This document shows positions 1 through 9,404 of a stretch of DNA of 42,258 bases, piece after piece (position 1 is the first letter of the stretch; each line of letters opens with the position of its first letter). The DNA comes from UBA2561 sp964577275 (GTDB taxonomy: Bacteria > Bacteroidota > Bacteroidia > Cytophagales > Thermoflexibacteraceae), in the NCBI GenBank assembly GCA_964577275.1, contig CAZNYR010000024.1:1-42258 (forward strand). The letters are read 5' to 3'. The notes below the pieces were generated by a model. That model did not search any database, was not told where the DNA came from, and was given only the letters and a program-made list of their open reading frames with translations. The translations under genes and the position numbers were made by a program.

Positions 1-1512
1 CATGCCAACCGCCGTGATTTTATCTTTAATATCATGTAATGTTTCGGCGGTTAATGCAATAATGGGCAATTTTTCAAAGTGTTTTTCAGGCAATTTCCGA
101 ATGGCTTGTGTGGCTTGGTAGCCGTCCATTTTGGGCATCTGCAAATCCATCAAGATTAAATCATACGCATTGGTCTGCACCTTCATCAGGGCTTCCTTGC
201 CATGATTTGCGGTATCGACTTTGGCATTCCATTTTTTCAGAAATTGATAGATAACCAACTGATTAATAGGATTATCCTCGACAATCAAGATATGCGCCTG
301 CCTGAGGTTTCGTTCGCCTGTTTCGGTCTGAAATTTCCCGTAAGTAATCTGTTTTTCATCGCCTTTCGGAAATGTAAGCAGAAAAAAGAATTGCGAACCC
401 TCGCCCAATGTACTTTTGAGATGAATTTGGCTTTGCTGCAATTCGAGCAGTTTTTTGGTAATCGAAAGTCCCAATCCTGTACCGCCAAACTTTCGTGAAA
501 TATCGGTTTCGGCTTGCGTAAATCGCTCAAAAACAAGCTCTTGCTTATCTTCAGCAATGCCAATACCTGTGTCCTCTACCCGAAATTCGATGGTCGCCTC
601 CTGTTGATTTTCGGCAACCAATTCGGCAAAAATCCGTACTGCGCCTATTTCCGTAAACTTGACGGCATTTCCCGTCAGATTTGTCAGAATCTGCGCCAGT
701 CGGATAGGGTCGCCGATTAATGCCTTTGGGATTTCATCGTCAAAATGCAATTTGAGCCGAATGCCTTTTTCTTGTGCCTGCAACCCAAATGTATGTTTAA
801 TGCCTTTCAGAACGGTTTTAAGGTCAAAATGTAAGGATTCAAACCGCACCTTACCTGCCTCAATTTTATTATAATCTAAAATATCATTGATTAAAACCAA
901 TAAATTATCTGCCGAAAACTTCAGGGTTTTCAGATTTTTATAGACATCCTTCGTGTGATTTTCTTCCAATAATAATTGCGTAATTCCAATCACCGCATTT
1001 AAGGGCGTGCGGATTTCGTGGCTCATGGTCGAAAGAAATTGCGTTTTGTGATTTGCCGATTCCAAAACGGCATTCTTGGACGCAATGAGTTGGGCTTCGC
1101 GCTGCTCAAATGCCGAAATCATGGCATGACAAACCTGTTTTATGTTCGTGATAATCAGCGTGATATATTTTTTTTCACGGGCAGTTACGGGATAAATTTC
1201 GCACCGAAAAAGCATGGATTCTTCATGGAAAATAAAAGGACAATCAAAGGCTTTGGACTGCGCCAAAAAAATCGCTTCACGAATATTTTTGAGCAATAAA
1301 CTTTGCGAATTTTTCGGTACAAACTGCAAAAAATATTCCCAGCCATCCGTATATAAATGTGTAGGATTTTTTTTCCAAGTCGTTATAAATGATTGATTTA
1401 CATATAAAAAATTATTCCCATTGCTATCCAACACAATAACCAAATCAGAAGTCTGGCGTATGATTTCGTGCCAAATGGCAGTCAGTTCGTCAGTAGGATT
1501 AAAAGCGGACAT
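1..1512 (-). CDS. Hybrid sensor histidine kinase with receiver domain (3' end cut by window)
   Basis: Reading the minus strand from the ATG at 1512 gives 504 open codons running off the window edge. Visible parts in order: a PAS-like sensor region (about residues 10-125), a short helical linker, the phosphoacceptor H-box STMSHEIRTP with His165, an N-box LTNLTGNAVKF near 282, a G1 box EDTGIGI near 312, and a G2 box GGTGLGLS near 343. A receiver domain follows, starting at ILIVEDNPIN, with the phosphoacceptor in LMDLQMPKMDG (Asp456) and then IIALTA. No signal peptide or membrane segment is seen, so a cytoplasmic hybrid kinase that autophosphorylates and passes phosphate to its own receiver is the natural reading. 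Further domains (HPt, a second receiver) may lie outside the window. The signal sensed is unknown. Confidence 0.93.
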   Translation of the reverse strand, partial: MSAFNPTDELTAIWHEIIRQTSDLVIVLDSNGNNFLYVNQSFITTWKKNPTHLYTDGWEYFLQFVPKNSQSLLLKNIREAIFLAQSKAFDCPFIFHEESMLFRCEIYPVTAREKKYITLIITNIKQVCHAMISAFEQREAQLIASKNAVLESANHKTQFLSTMSHEIRTPLNAVIGITQLLLEENHTKDVYKNLKTLKFSADNLLVLINDILDYNKIEAGKVRFESLHFDLKTVLKGIKHTFGLQAQEKGIRLKLHFDDEIPKALIGDPIRLAQILTNLTGNAVKFTEIGAVRIFAELVAENQQEATIEFRVEDTGIGIAEDKQELVFERFTQAETDISRKFGGTGLGLSITKKLLELQQSQIHLKSTLGEGSQFFFLLTFPKGDEKQITYGKFQTETGERNLRQAHILIVEDNPINQLVIYQFLKKWNAKVDTANHGKEALMKVQTNAYDLILMDLQMPKMDGYQATQAIRKLPEKHFEKLPIIALTAETLHDIKDKITAVGM

Positions 1513-1542
1513 TTCTTTGCGTTTTGAGTCTTGAGGGCTTCC

Positions 1543-1550
1543 CAAAATTA
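1543..1550 (-). promoter_or_regulatory. Possible -7 box for the histidine kinase
   Basis: The minus strand reads TAATTTTG, a full match to the Bacteroidota -7 consensus TAnnTTTG, about 30 nt upstream of the kinase start. No good TTTG -33 box is present at the usual 19-21 nt spacing, so the call is weak. Confidence 0.3.
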
Positions 1551-1766
1551 GGATGCGCCTTTCGTACAATGATATAAAATTCCTATGAAACCTAAGAAAA
1601 ATATGCCCGAAATTCGCCTGAACTTTGACATATTTGCACTCCGAGAGTTTTCGGGTCGTAAACTCTCAAGTACCTTACTGAATCAAAATTACTTGTTTTT
1701 GGTGGCAAATCACGGATAATCAACCAAATTTGACACTTAATTATTAGCAAATAAATAAGCAAAATA

Positions 1767-2627
1767 ATGACCAAATTAAAAATAGCCGTACAAAAATCGG
1801 GCAGATTACACGAAAGTAGTGTACAATTCATTGAATCATGCGGCATTAAATTTCCTAAAAATAAATCCGTCCTGAAGGCAGAGGCGCATAATTTTCCGAT
1901 GCAATTTTTGTTCCTGCGGGATGATGATATTCCTGCTTGTGTGGCGGCAGGCGTGGCGGATATTGGTATTGTCGGGCTGAACGAAGTCAAGGAAACGGCT
2001 GAAAATGTGCAGATTACGAAACCGTTGGGCTTTTCAAAATGCCGTCTTTCATTGGCAATTCCTAAGAACTTGGAATACAATGGGTTAGAAGATTTGAACG
2101 GCAAAACTATCGCCACCTCTTACCCTACGATTTTGGGCGCATATCTCCAACAAAATAACATCTCGGCACGCATTCACCAAATTAGTGGCTCTGTCGAAAT
2201 TGCACCCAGTGTCGGTATGGCGGATGCTATTTTTGATATTGTCAGTTCGGGAAGTACCCTGATGAGCAATGGATTGAAAGAAATTCAGCCAGCCGTCCTT
2301 AAATCGGAGGCGGTTTTGATTACCAATCCAAATCTGGATACCGAACGCCAAGCGATATTGGATAAATTAATTTTCCGAATGAATGCACTTTTGGAGGCAC
2401 GTAATTTCAAGTATTTGATGTTTAATTTCCCCACCGATGCGCACGAAAAAATCATTAATATCATTCCCGGACTCAAAAGCCCAACGATTGTGCCTTTGAG
2501 CGATAAAAATTGGTGTGCCTTGCATTCGGTTATCGAGGAGGATATTTTTTGGGACAAGATTGATGGACTGAAAAATGCAGGCGCAGAGGATATTATCGTC
2601 TTACCGATTGAAAAAGTGATTCGATAA
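1767..2627 (+). CDS. hisG: ATP phosphoribosyltransferase (long form)
   Basis: A 286-residue protein catalysing the first step of histidine biosynthesis, the condensation of ATP with PRPP. The start MTKLKIAVQKSGRL is typical of HisG, and the conserved GVADIGIVG and DIVSSGSTL (PRPP-loop region) are present. The length and the C-terminal tail after about residue 205 (NFPTDAHEKI, then IPGLKSPTIVPL) fit the long HisG_L form, which carries its own histidine-binding regulatory domain and needs no HisZ. Histidine feedback is therefore expected from family knowledge. Unlike the usual hisGDCB order, no other his gene is adjacent; the next gene is a giant surface protein 139 bp away. Confidence 0.96.
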   Translation: MTKLKIAVQKSGRLHESSVQFIESCGIKFPKNKSVLKAEAHNFPMQFLFLRDDDIPACVAAGVADIGIVGLNEVKETAENVQITKPLGFSKCRLSLAIPKNLEYNGLEDLNGKTIATSYPTILGAYLQQNNISARIHQISGSVEIAPSVGMADAIFDIVSSGSTLMSNGLKEIQPAVLKSEAVLITNPNLDTERQAILDKLIFRMNALLEARNFKYLMFNFPTDAHEKIINIIPGLKSPTIVPLSDKNWCALHSVIEEDIFWDKIDGLKNAGAEDIIVLPIEKVIR

Positions 2628-2641
2628 ACCTTTGTATATCA

Positions 2642-2687
2642 ATGTTTTAACCTTCATAGATTTAAAATGCTGTGAAGGTTAAAACAT
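2642..2687 (+). repeat. Perfect 15-bp inverted repeat after hisG
   Basis: ATGTTTTAACCTTCA at 2642-2656 is repeated in inverse at 2673-2687, leaving a 16-nt loop. It lies 15 nt after the hisG stop and could end hisG transcription. However, no U-run follows on either strand, so it is not a classical intrinsic terminator. A protein-binding or RNA-processing hairpin ahead of the giant surface gene is the alternative. Confidence 0.6.
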
Positions 2688-2766
2688 CATTTGAATTGAA
2701 TCTTCGTAATTTACACACACGTTACGTATGTAAGGTTCTGAACTCAAATAAACAAGTCAATCAAAA

Positions 2767-5700
2767 ATGAAAAAAAATACCAACTTTACGCTACTTTTTT
2801 ACCTGATAATCAGCCTGTTAGAAGCTCAAAATCCTTTAGCGCAATTTTCATTTTCGGGATGTGTAGGCTGCGATAGCTTCCCAGCAGATGCCCAGCCAAA
2901 ATTCGGTTATCTGTCTAATATTCAACAAAATAATATTATAGAAGGCTCTTATTCTAATAAGTTTCGAGCTACAAATTGGACAACTGATACTACACCTGAT
3001 GTATCAAAATATTACTTTTTCAAGATAAAGCCAAATTCAAAATACTTGCTAAACCTCTCAAAAATTGAACTTGACGAAGCCCGAAATACAATAGGAATTC
3101 GTCAATGGTGTGTGCGTTCAAGTCTGGATAATTTTACAACGAATTTAGCACATTTTGAAGTGCCAGATGACACCAAAACCCGAACAGCCCAAACCATCAA
3201 TCTGGATGCTAATTTCCAAAATCTAAACCAAGAAATTGAGTTCCGATTTTATGCTTATCAAGCCGAATCAGCGACAGGAAACTGGACTATCGATAACCTA
3301 AAAATTTATGGCGATATTCCTGATATTGTTTCGCCTGAACTACTCGAAATCAAAGGGCAAAACCAAAATCAACTCAAATGTATTTTTTCCGAAAAAGTAT
3401 CCCATTTATCCGCTCTCAATCCTGAAAATTATACGTTTCATCCTGACCTAAAAATTAAAAATATCAATTTTCAATATCAAGATAATCAAGTAGTTATCTT
3501 AAATTTTGACACCAATTTAATGCCAAATACCAACTACGAAACTACGGTAAAAAATATCAAAGACGAAGTTGGAAATACACTTCAGGAACAGACCAAAAAT
3601 TTTCATTTTACGGATAATTCTCCGCCAGAAGTTTCTGATATTACTCCAAAGTCACCTTATGCCATTGATGTGTTTTTTGATGAAAAAATCACGAAAAATT
3701 CGGCAGAAAACCTGACAAATTATCAAGTCTTCGATAAAGATAGTTTGTTTTTTGCCTCTCCAGTTTCTGCAATTTTATCACCCCAAAATGCTCAAAAAAT
3801 AACGTTATTTTTCAATGTTAATTTTGAAGAAAATGATACCTACGAACTGCTGGTTTCAAACCTCGAAGATGCGTCAGGAAACCAAAATACATTGAATCAA
3901 AATTACTTCCGACTCGACACCCGAAAACCAAAAGTTGAAGAGGTAAAAGCCATTTCTCAAACACAAATAGAATTGTATTTTTCCGAGATTATCGACCCTG
4001 TTTATGCAAAAAATTTCACGAATTATATAATTGATAATCAAATCGGCATACCAATTCAAATAAAATTAATTTCAGACAAAAAAGTACAATTAATTTTCCA
4101 AGAAAAACTTAAAGAAAACCAAGAATATAGAATCAAGGTTTCCAATCTTCGAGATATGCAAAATAACATCATGTCTAATCAATATATCTCATTTCGATAT
4201 GATATAACATCTCCGAAAATTACAAAAACAGATATGTTACCAAACTATCAAGTTCGATTGATTTTTGATGAAAGTTTGGATAAAAAAGTAGCTGAAAACT
4301 TACAAAATTATCGCATCACAAGCCTTAACCAAACGCCACTAAAAGCGGAATTAAGTCCATTTTTTGCCAATATTGTAACACTTACTTTTCCCGTCATCCC
4401 AACGACAAATGATGTCGAATTAGTCATTTCTAATTTGCAGGATTTACATCAAAATATAGCACAAAATCCTGATAAACAGATTATTAACTTTTCAAAACTG
4501 TTTTTGTATTCGGTTAATATTTTATCAAAAAACGAAATTTCGATACATTTTTCACAACCACTCCAGAAAAATTCAGCCGAAAATAGTTCAAATTATTTTA
4601 TTAACCAAAATATCGGAAATCCGACACAGGCAACCTTAAATACACAAGATTTTACAACCGTAACTTTAAAACTCGCCCATGATTTAGAATTATTAGAAAA
4701 GTACAAAATTAATGTTTCTGAAATTATCGACATAAAAGATGATAAAGCTCAAAATTTAAGCTATGAATTTAGCTATCAGAATTATGTCAATATGATTTAT
4801 CCTATTTCAGAAAATGGCTTAAATATTACATTTGAGTACCCTCCCTCGAAATCCGATGCCGAAAATCCTGCCATGTATGAAATCATGAATTTTTCAACGC
4901 CTTTATTTGCGATACAAGATTTGAAAAATCCTAATATTATTCATCTGCAATTTACTTCGGTATTTGAATCAAATAAAACTTACGAACTGAAAATCAATAA
5001 CTTAATATTACTTTCAGGACACTTAACGCCTGTGCAAACACACTTTTTTGTGTATGATAATCGCCCGCCTTATGCTGAATCGGTAACGATGATAAGCAAT
5101 CAAGAATTGATAGTAAAATTTTCTGAACCTATTTCAGATAATGTGGAAAAATTCCTGAATTTTTTTGAGGTCAATCAAGGCATGGGTTATCCATCAGAAA
5201 TAAAAAAAGATACCAACAATCCGAACTTAGTTTCTTTGAAATATACAAAATCATTTCAGTCAATTACTCAATATATTTTATCCATAAATTACATTGAAGA
5301 TTTGCAAAAGAATCGAATGGTTGAAGCTCAACAAGTTCCTTTTCAACGTCCGAATCAGCCTCAAAAATACGATATTTTATTTAATGAAATCTTTGCTGAT
5401 CCTGAGCCTTCGGTTAATTTACCAGTGCATGAATTCTTAGAATTATACAATAATTCAGATGTGAATTATGACTTAGGTGGACTGCAATTATCGGACGAAA
5501 ATACCTCAAAAATACTCACTCATTTTGAATTAAAATCAGGTAAATTTGTTATTTTATGTTCCAAAGAAGCACAAGCTGAATATCAAAAATATGGTCATGT
5601 TTTGGCTTTAGATTCATGGCTTTCTCTTACCAATTCAGGCAAAAAATTGATACTTAAAGATTGGGATGGAAATGTAATTGACAGCCTAAAATATTCGGAC

Positions 5701-8700
5701 ACATGGTACAAAAATAGTGAGAAAAAAGCGGGCGGATGGTCGTTGGAAAAGACTGATTATCAGGTAGATTGTATTGATTCAGAAATATGGCAGGCTTCCA
5801 AAGATTCATCAGGAGGAACGCCAGCTAAACTCAATTCGGTGTATCAAAATTATTCTGATGATCTTGCGACTGAAATTAAAACTGTCAAAATTTTAGAGCC
5901 AAATCGCCTTCAATTAGGATTCTCTCAACCTGCCGAAAAAGTTGCTTTGCAAGCGTTGAAAAATTATCGTTTTGAACCATACTTATCGCTCAAAGAAGTT
6001 CTAATTTTAGATACACAAAATATCGAATTAAAACTATATCAAGAAATTGATAGTTCTTCGATTTATACAATTTACATATCAAATTTATATGATTGTGCAG
6101 GTAATTTCAAAAATGATACTGCCCAGTTTGCTATTGGACAAAAAGCCTTAAAAAACGATGTCATTATTTCGGAAATTATGCCGAAAGAATCTGAAGCAGA
6201 TACACTGCAACAAGCAGAATATATCGAGATTTTTAATCGTTCAGATAAACTAATTTCTTTGAAAAGTATAATTTTAGAAGATGCGACCTCTCAAGTTAAT
6301 TTGCCTGAATATTTTTTACAAACAGGTGAGTATTTGGTTTTGACATTGCCTCAAAATACGCCATTTTTTAGCCATGTTTTGGGTGTCCCAAACTTTCCTT
6401 CGCTCAATAATTCTGGCGAAAAATTAAGCCTTAGAGATACCTCAAATTATGAGATTTTTTCGGTAACCTACTCGGATTCTTTATTCAAAAAATTACCAAC
6501 ATATCAAGGTGGTTATGCTTTGGAAATCAAGGATATACATCAGGAAAATACGCCAGATAATTGGTCAATTTCGGGACATTTGATAGGCGGAACACCAGCA
6601 CAAAAAAATCAGCCTATGGATAATTTTGAAGATATTTTAACTGATACAGTTACTATAAATAATTATTCGTTAGAAATCAAAAAAGTTGATGTAATTAACG
6701 CAACTCAAATTGATGTAATATTTAGCAAAAAAATACCTGAAAATATGAAAAGTACAATTTTTGTTTTCCTTCAGGATAATGAACTAAATGGTACATTTAT
6801 GTTTTTAGATAGCACTAAATTGCGTATTAATTTGGAAAAATCCTTAGATTTTAATACGGTTTATCAACTCAAAATTAGTTATCAACAATCGGATTCAGAA
6901 TACGAACAAAAGTTGTATTATTTTAATATTGCAATCAATAAAAAAGAACTTGAAAACTATCTTTTAATTACAGAAATCATGGCAGATGAATTGCCTGTGG
7001 TTGCCTTGCCTGAAACGGAATATATTGAACTTTATAATCGTTCCGATTCTATTATTGATCTTGCACAAGTGCAGTTTGAAGATGAAAAATCAAAGGTTAT
7101 TTTGCCTCAATATTATTTATATCCACAAAGTTTTGTCGTAATCTGTCCTAAAAATAAACAAGCAGATTTCAACAATTCGGCGGTGATTGGTACTTCTAAT
7201 TTTCCCTCATTAAACAATTCTGGTGAAAACCTAAAACTTAGAAATATACAAAATCAAGAAATTATTTTTTCACTCACTTATGACATCAAATGGTATCAAG
7301 ATGATGACAAAGATAATGGCGGCTGGGCGTTAGAAATGTGCGATTTAAACTCGAATTGTCAAGGCAAAAATAACTGGAAAGCCTCACAAAACTCATTGGG
7401 TGGCACACCTGCACAAGCTAATTCGGTGTATCCAGATTCGAGTTTATGGGAAGCCCCTAATTTGATTGAAATTATGGTTAAAAATGATACAAATTTATGC
7501 CTAAAATTTGATAGCGATTTGGATACCAATTCGGTTCAAATGTCTTCTTTTACTTTATCAAATGGACTTCAGATTATGGGTTTAGAGATTATTTCACCAA
7601 ACGAAATAATACTCATAACTAACAGATTATCAGGGAATAAAAAATATAAAATTGAATTAAATGAAATACAAAATTGCTATGGCACAATGACTGAAAAAGA
7701 AATTTTTGAGTTTTTAGTTGGTGTGCAACCTGCCTACCATGAATTGAAAATTACGGAAATGATGCTTGACCCTATGCCGCCCGTAAATTTGCCTGAAATT
7801 GAATATTTTGAAGTGTATAATCCGACTGAAAAAATCATTTCTTTGGCAAATTTACAAGTAACCAACCGAGCAGATGCTATTCAATTTCCAACATATCATC
7901 TGGCACCCCATCATTATCTTTTGGTTTGTGATAAGAAGCATATTCAAGATTTTAAAAATCAATTTTCTGGTATTAAAATTTTGGGAATTGATAATTTGTT
8001 TTCTTTGAAAAATACAAATTCATCTTTGGCTATTTTATCTGATTCTAAGCTAATTTTTGCGGTCGAGTATGATGCCAGTTTTTATAAACATCCTGAGAAA
8101 GACTTTGGGGGTTGGAGTTTAGAGATGCGAGATGTAAATTATAATTGTGCGAGTTCACAAAACTGGGAAGCCTCTCAAAATGAAAATGGCGGAACGCCAG
8201 CAATGCCTAATTCTGTTGCGACCGAAATTACAAATTATCACGTACCAAATTTGATAAAAACAGAAGTCATAAATGTCGATTCAGTCGTTTTATTTTTTGA
8301 CCAAGAATTAGATTTTTCTAAGATAGATAATTTTCAAATTGTGCTACATGAGCAAACTTTTCAGGAGATTAAGTCTATTTTTCGGTATGACAATGCGTCT
8401 ATTCTCATGACCTTGAAGGATACCTTGAAGTATGACAAAATCTATACCGTTCAGGTACAAAATATTTATGCCTGTAATGGAAAAGTACAATTAACAAAAC
8501 AAGTTCAAACTTTTCGCTTGCCTGAAATAGCTCAAAGAGAAGATATTTTATTAAATGAAATTTTATTTAATCCACCTGTTGGCGGCACGGATTTTATCGA
8601 GTTATACAATAATTCGTATAAATATATTAACCTGAAAAACTGGTATATCGGAAATCAATCTGATACAAATTCCCTCACTTCAGAAAACTATATTATTGCG

Positions 8701-9366
8701 CCCTATGAATATGTAATATTGACGAGTTCCATAGATAAATTTAAATATTTTTATCCAATGGTTAATCAAGCATATATTATTGAAACAAAGTTGGTTTCTA
8801 TGCCTGATTTGGAGGGAACTGTGATTATTTTCAATCCAGAAAAAATACAAATTGATAGGGTTGATTATTCGGAGGAATGGCACTCTGATTTATTAAATTC
8901 GGTAGAAGGAATCAGTTTAGAACGTATCTCAATTCATTCAGAAACAAATAGTTATGCGAATTGGACTTCTTCAGCTTTTCCAGATTATGCTACGCCAGCT
9001 CAACTTAATTCACAAGTACAGTCTGAAAATAGTACAAAAAATATTGACCAATGTATTCGCTTTAATACCGAATTAATTAGCCCAAATCAAGATGGTTTTG
9101 ATGACTTTTTGATGATAGAATTTGATTGTTTACCTATTGGCACGGTCGGAAATATTGATATTTATGATTTTGCGGGTCGAAAAATCACACAACTTATTCA
9201 AAATCAATTACTTTCAACTCAATATCCGTTGCGTTGGGACGGAATAGATGCCACTGGAAATAAGGTGAGGTCTGGATATTTTATCATTTATTTTGAATTA
9301 TATGATGATGTAGGAAATGTCCAAAGAATACGCAAAAAAATAGCTGTCGCAACTCCTCTGGATTAA
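2767..9366 (+). CDS. Giant secreted modular surface protein with Ig-like and lamin-tail domains
   Basis: 2199 residues starting with a signal peptide (KKN, hydrophobic core, cleavage near LEAQ). Residues about 25-190 form a beta-rich jelly-roll-like N-domain ending TGNWTIDNLKIYG. Next come seven tandem units of about 95 residues resembling Big_5/SbsA Ig-like domains, each with a 'P-v-x-x-hydrophobic ... F-S/D-E ... N-x-x-x-Y' pattern (about 190-865). From 869 the layout changes to lamin-tail domains beginning near 869, 1132, 1399, 1660 and 1926, recognised by E-[IM]-[MF] ... E-[YF]-[IF]-E-[LIV]-[YF]-N and by GGTPA-like ends. Each of the first four is followed by another Ig-like unit. The C-terminus (2096-2199), with SPNQDGFDD, RWDGIDATG and SGYFIIYFELYD, is a FlgD-Ig/CHU_C-like domain. 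The architecture suggests an extracellular adhesin or surface scaffold exported by Sec and probably T9SS; this function is inferred. Confidence 0.85.
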   Translation: MKKNTNFTLLFYLIISLLEAQNPLAQFSFSGCVGCDSFPADAQPKFGYLSNIQQNNIIEGSYSNKFRATNWTTDTTPDVSKYYFFKIKPNSKYLLNLSKIELDEARNTIGIRQWCVRSSLDNFTTNLAHFEVPDDTKTRTAQTINLDANFQNLNQEIEFRFYAYQAESATGNWTIDNLKIYGDIPDIVSPELLEIKGQNQNQLKCIFSEKVSHLSALNPENYTFHPDLKIKNINFQYQDNQVVILNFDTNLMPNTNYETTVKNIKDEVGNTLQEQTKNFHFTDNSPPEVSDITPKSPYAIDVFFDEKITKNSAENLTNYQVFDKDSLFFASPVSAILSPQNAQKITLFFNVNFEENDTYELLVSNLEDASGNQNTLNQNYFRLDTRKPKVEEVKAISQTQIELYFSEIIDPVYAKNFTNYIIDNQIGIPIQIKLISDKKVQLIFQEKLKENQEYRIKVSNLRDMQNNIMSNQYISFRYDITSPKITKTDMLPNYQVRLIFDESLDKKVAENLQNYRITSLNQTPLKAELSPFFANIVTLTFPVIPTTNDVELVISNLQDLHQNIAQNPDKQIINFSKLFLYSVNILSKNEISIHFSQPLQKNSAENSSNYFINQNIGNPTQATLNTQDFTTVTLKLAHDLELLEKYKINVSEIIDIKDDKAQNLSYEFSYQNYVNMIYPISENGLNITFEYPPSKSDAENPAMYEIMNFSTPLFAIQDLKNPNIIHLQFTSVFESNKTYELKINNLILLSGHLTPVQTHFFVYDNRPPYAESVTMISNQELIVKFSEPISDNVEKFLNFFEVNQGMGYPSEIKKDTNNPNLVSLKYTKSFQSITQYILSINYIEDLQKNRMVEAQQVPFQRPNQPQKYDILFNEIFADPEPSVNLPVHEFLELYNNSDVNYDLGGLQLSDENTSKILTHFELKSGKFVILCSKEAQAEYQKYGHVLALDSWLSLTNSGKKLILKDWDGNVIDSLKYSDTWYKNSEKKAGGWSLEKTDYQVDCIDSEIWQASKDSSGGTPAKLNSVYQNYSDDLATEIKTVKILEPNRLQLGFSQPAEKVALQALKNYRFEPYLSLKEVLILDTQNIELKLYQEIDSSSIYTIYISNLYDCAGNFKNDTAQFAIGQKALKNDVIISEIMPKESEADTLQQAEYIEIFNRSDKLISLKSIILEDATSQVNLPEYFLQTGEYLVLTLPQNTPFFSHVLGVPNFPSLNNSGEKLSLRDTSNYEIFSVTYSDSLFKKLPTYQGGYALEIKDIHQENTPDNWSISGHLIGGTPAQKNQPMDNFEDILTDTVTINNYSLEIKKVDVINATQIDVIFSKKIPENMKSTIFVFLQDNELNGTFMFLDSTKLRINLEKSLDFNTVYQLKISYQQSDSEYEQKLYYFNIAINKKELENYLLITEIMADELPVVALPETEYIELYNRSDSIIDLAQVQFEDEKSKVILPQYYLYPQSFVVICPKNKQADFNNSAVIGTSNFPSLNNSGENLKLRNIQNQEIIFSLTYDIKWYQDDDKDNGGWALEMCDLNSNCQGKNNWKASQNSLGGTPAQANSVYPDSSLWEAPNLIEIMVKNDTNLCLKFDSDLDTNSVQMSSFTLSNGLQIMGLEIISPNEIILITNRLSGNKKYKIELNEIQNCYGTMTEKEIFEFLVGVQPAYHELKITEMMLDPMPPVNLPEIEYFEVYNPTEKIISLANLQVTNRADAIQFPTYHLAPHHYLLVCDKKHIQDFKNQFSGIKILGIDNLFSLKNTNSSLAILSDSKLIFAVEYDASFYKHPEKDFGGWSLEMRDVNYNCASSQNWEASQNENGGTPAMPNSVATEITNYHVPNLIKTEVINVDSVVLFFDQELDFSKIDNFQIVLHEQTFQEIKSIFRYDNASILMTLKDTLKYDKIYTVQVQNIYACNGKVQLTKQVQTFRLPEIAQREDILLNEILFNPPVGGTDFIELYNNSYKYINLKNWYIGNQSDTNSLTSENYIIAPYEYVILTSSIDKFKYFYPMVNQAYIIETKLVSMPDLEGTVIIFNPEKIQIDRVDYSEEWHSDLLNSVEGISLERISIHSETNSYANWTSSAFPDYATPAQLNSQVQSENSTKNIDQCIRFNTELISPNQDGFDDFLMIEFDCLPIGTVGNIDIYDFAGRKITQLIQNQLLSTQYPLRWDGIDATGNKVRSGYFIIYFELYDDVGNVQRIRKKIAVATPLD

Positions 9367-9404
9367 TTTCTTTTTATGACAAAATTAATTCATAATTAAC
9401 TGAT

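Noticed and set aside
1592..2116. 174-codon minus-strand open frame opposite hisG
   Set aside because: It is antisense to a clear hisG, has no family features and its sequence follows from the hisG codons.
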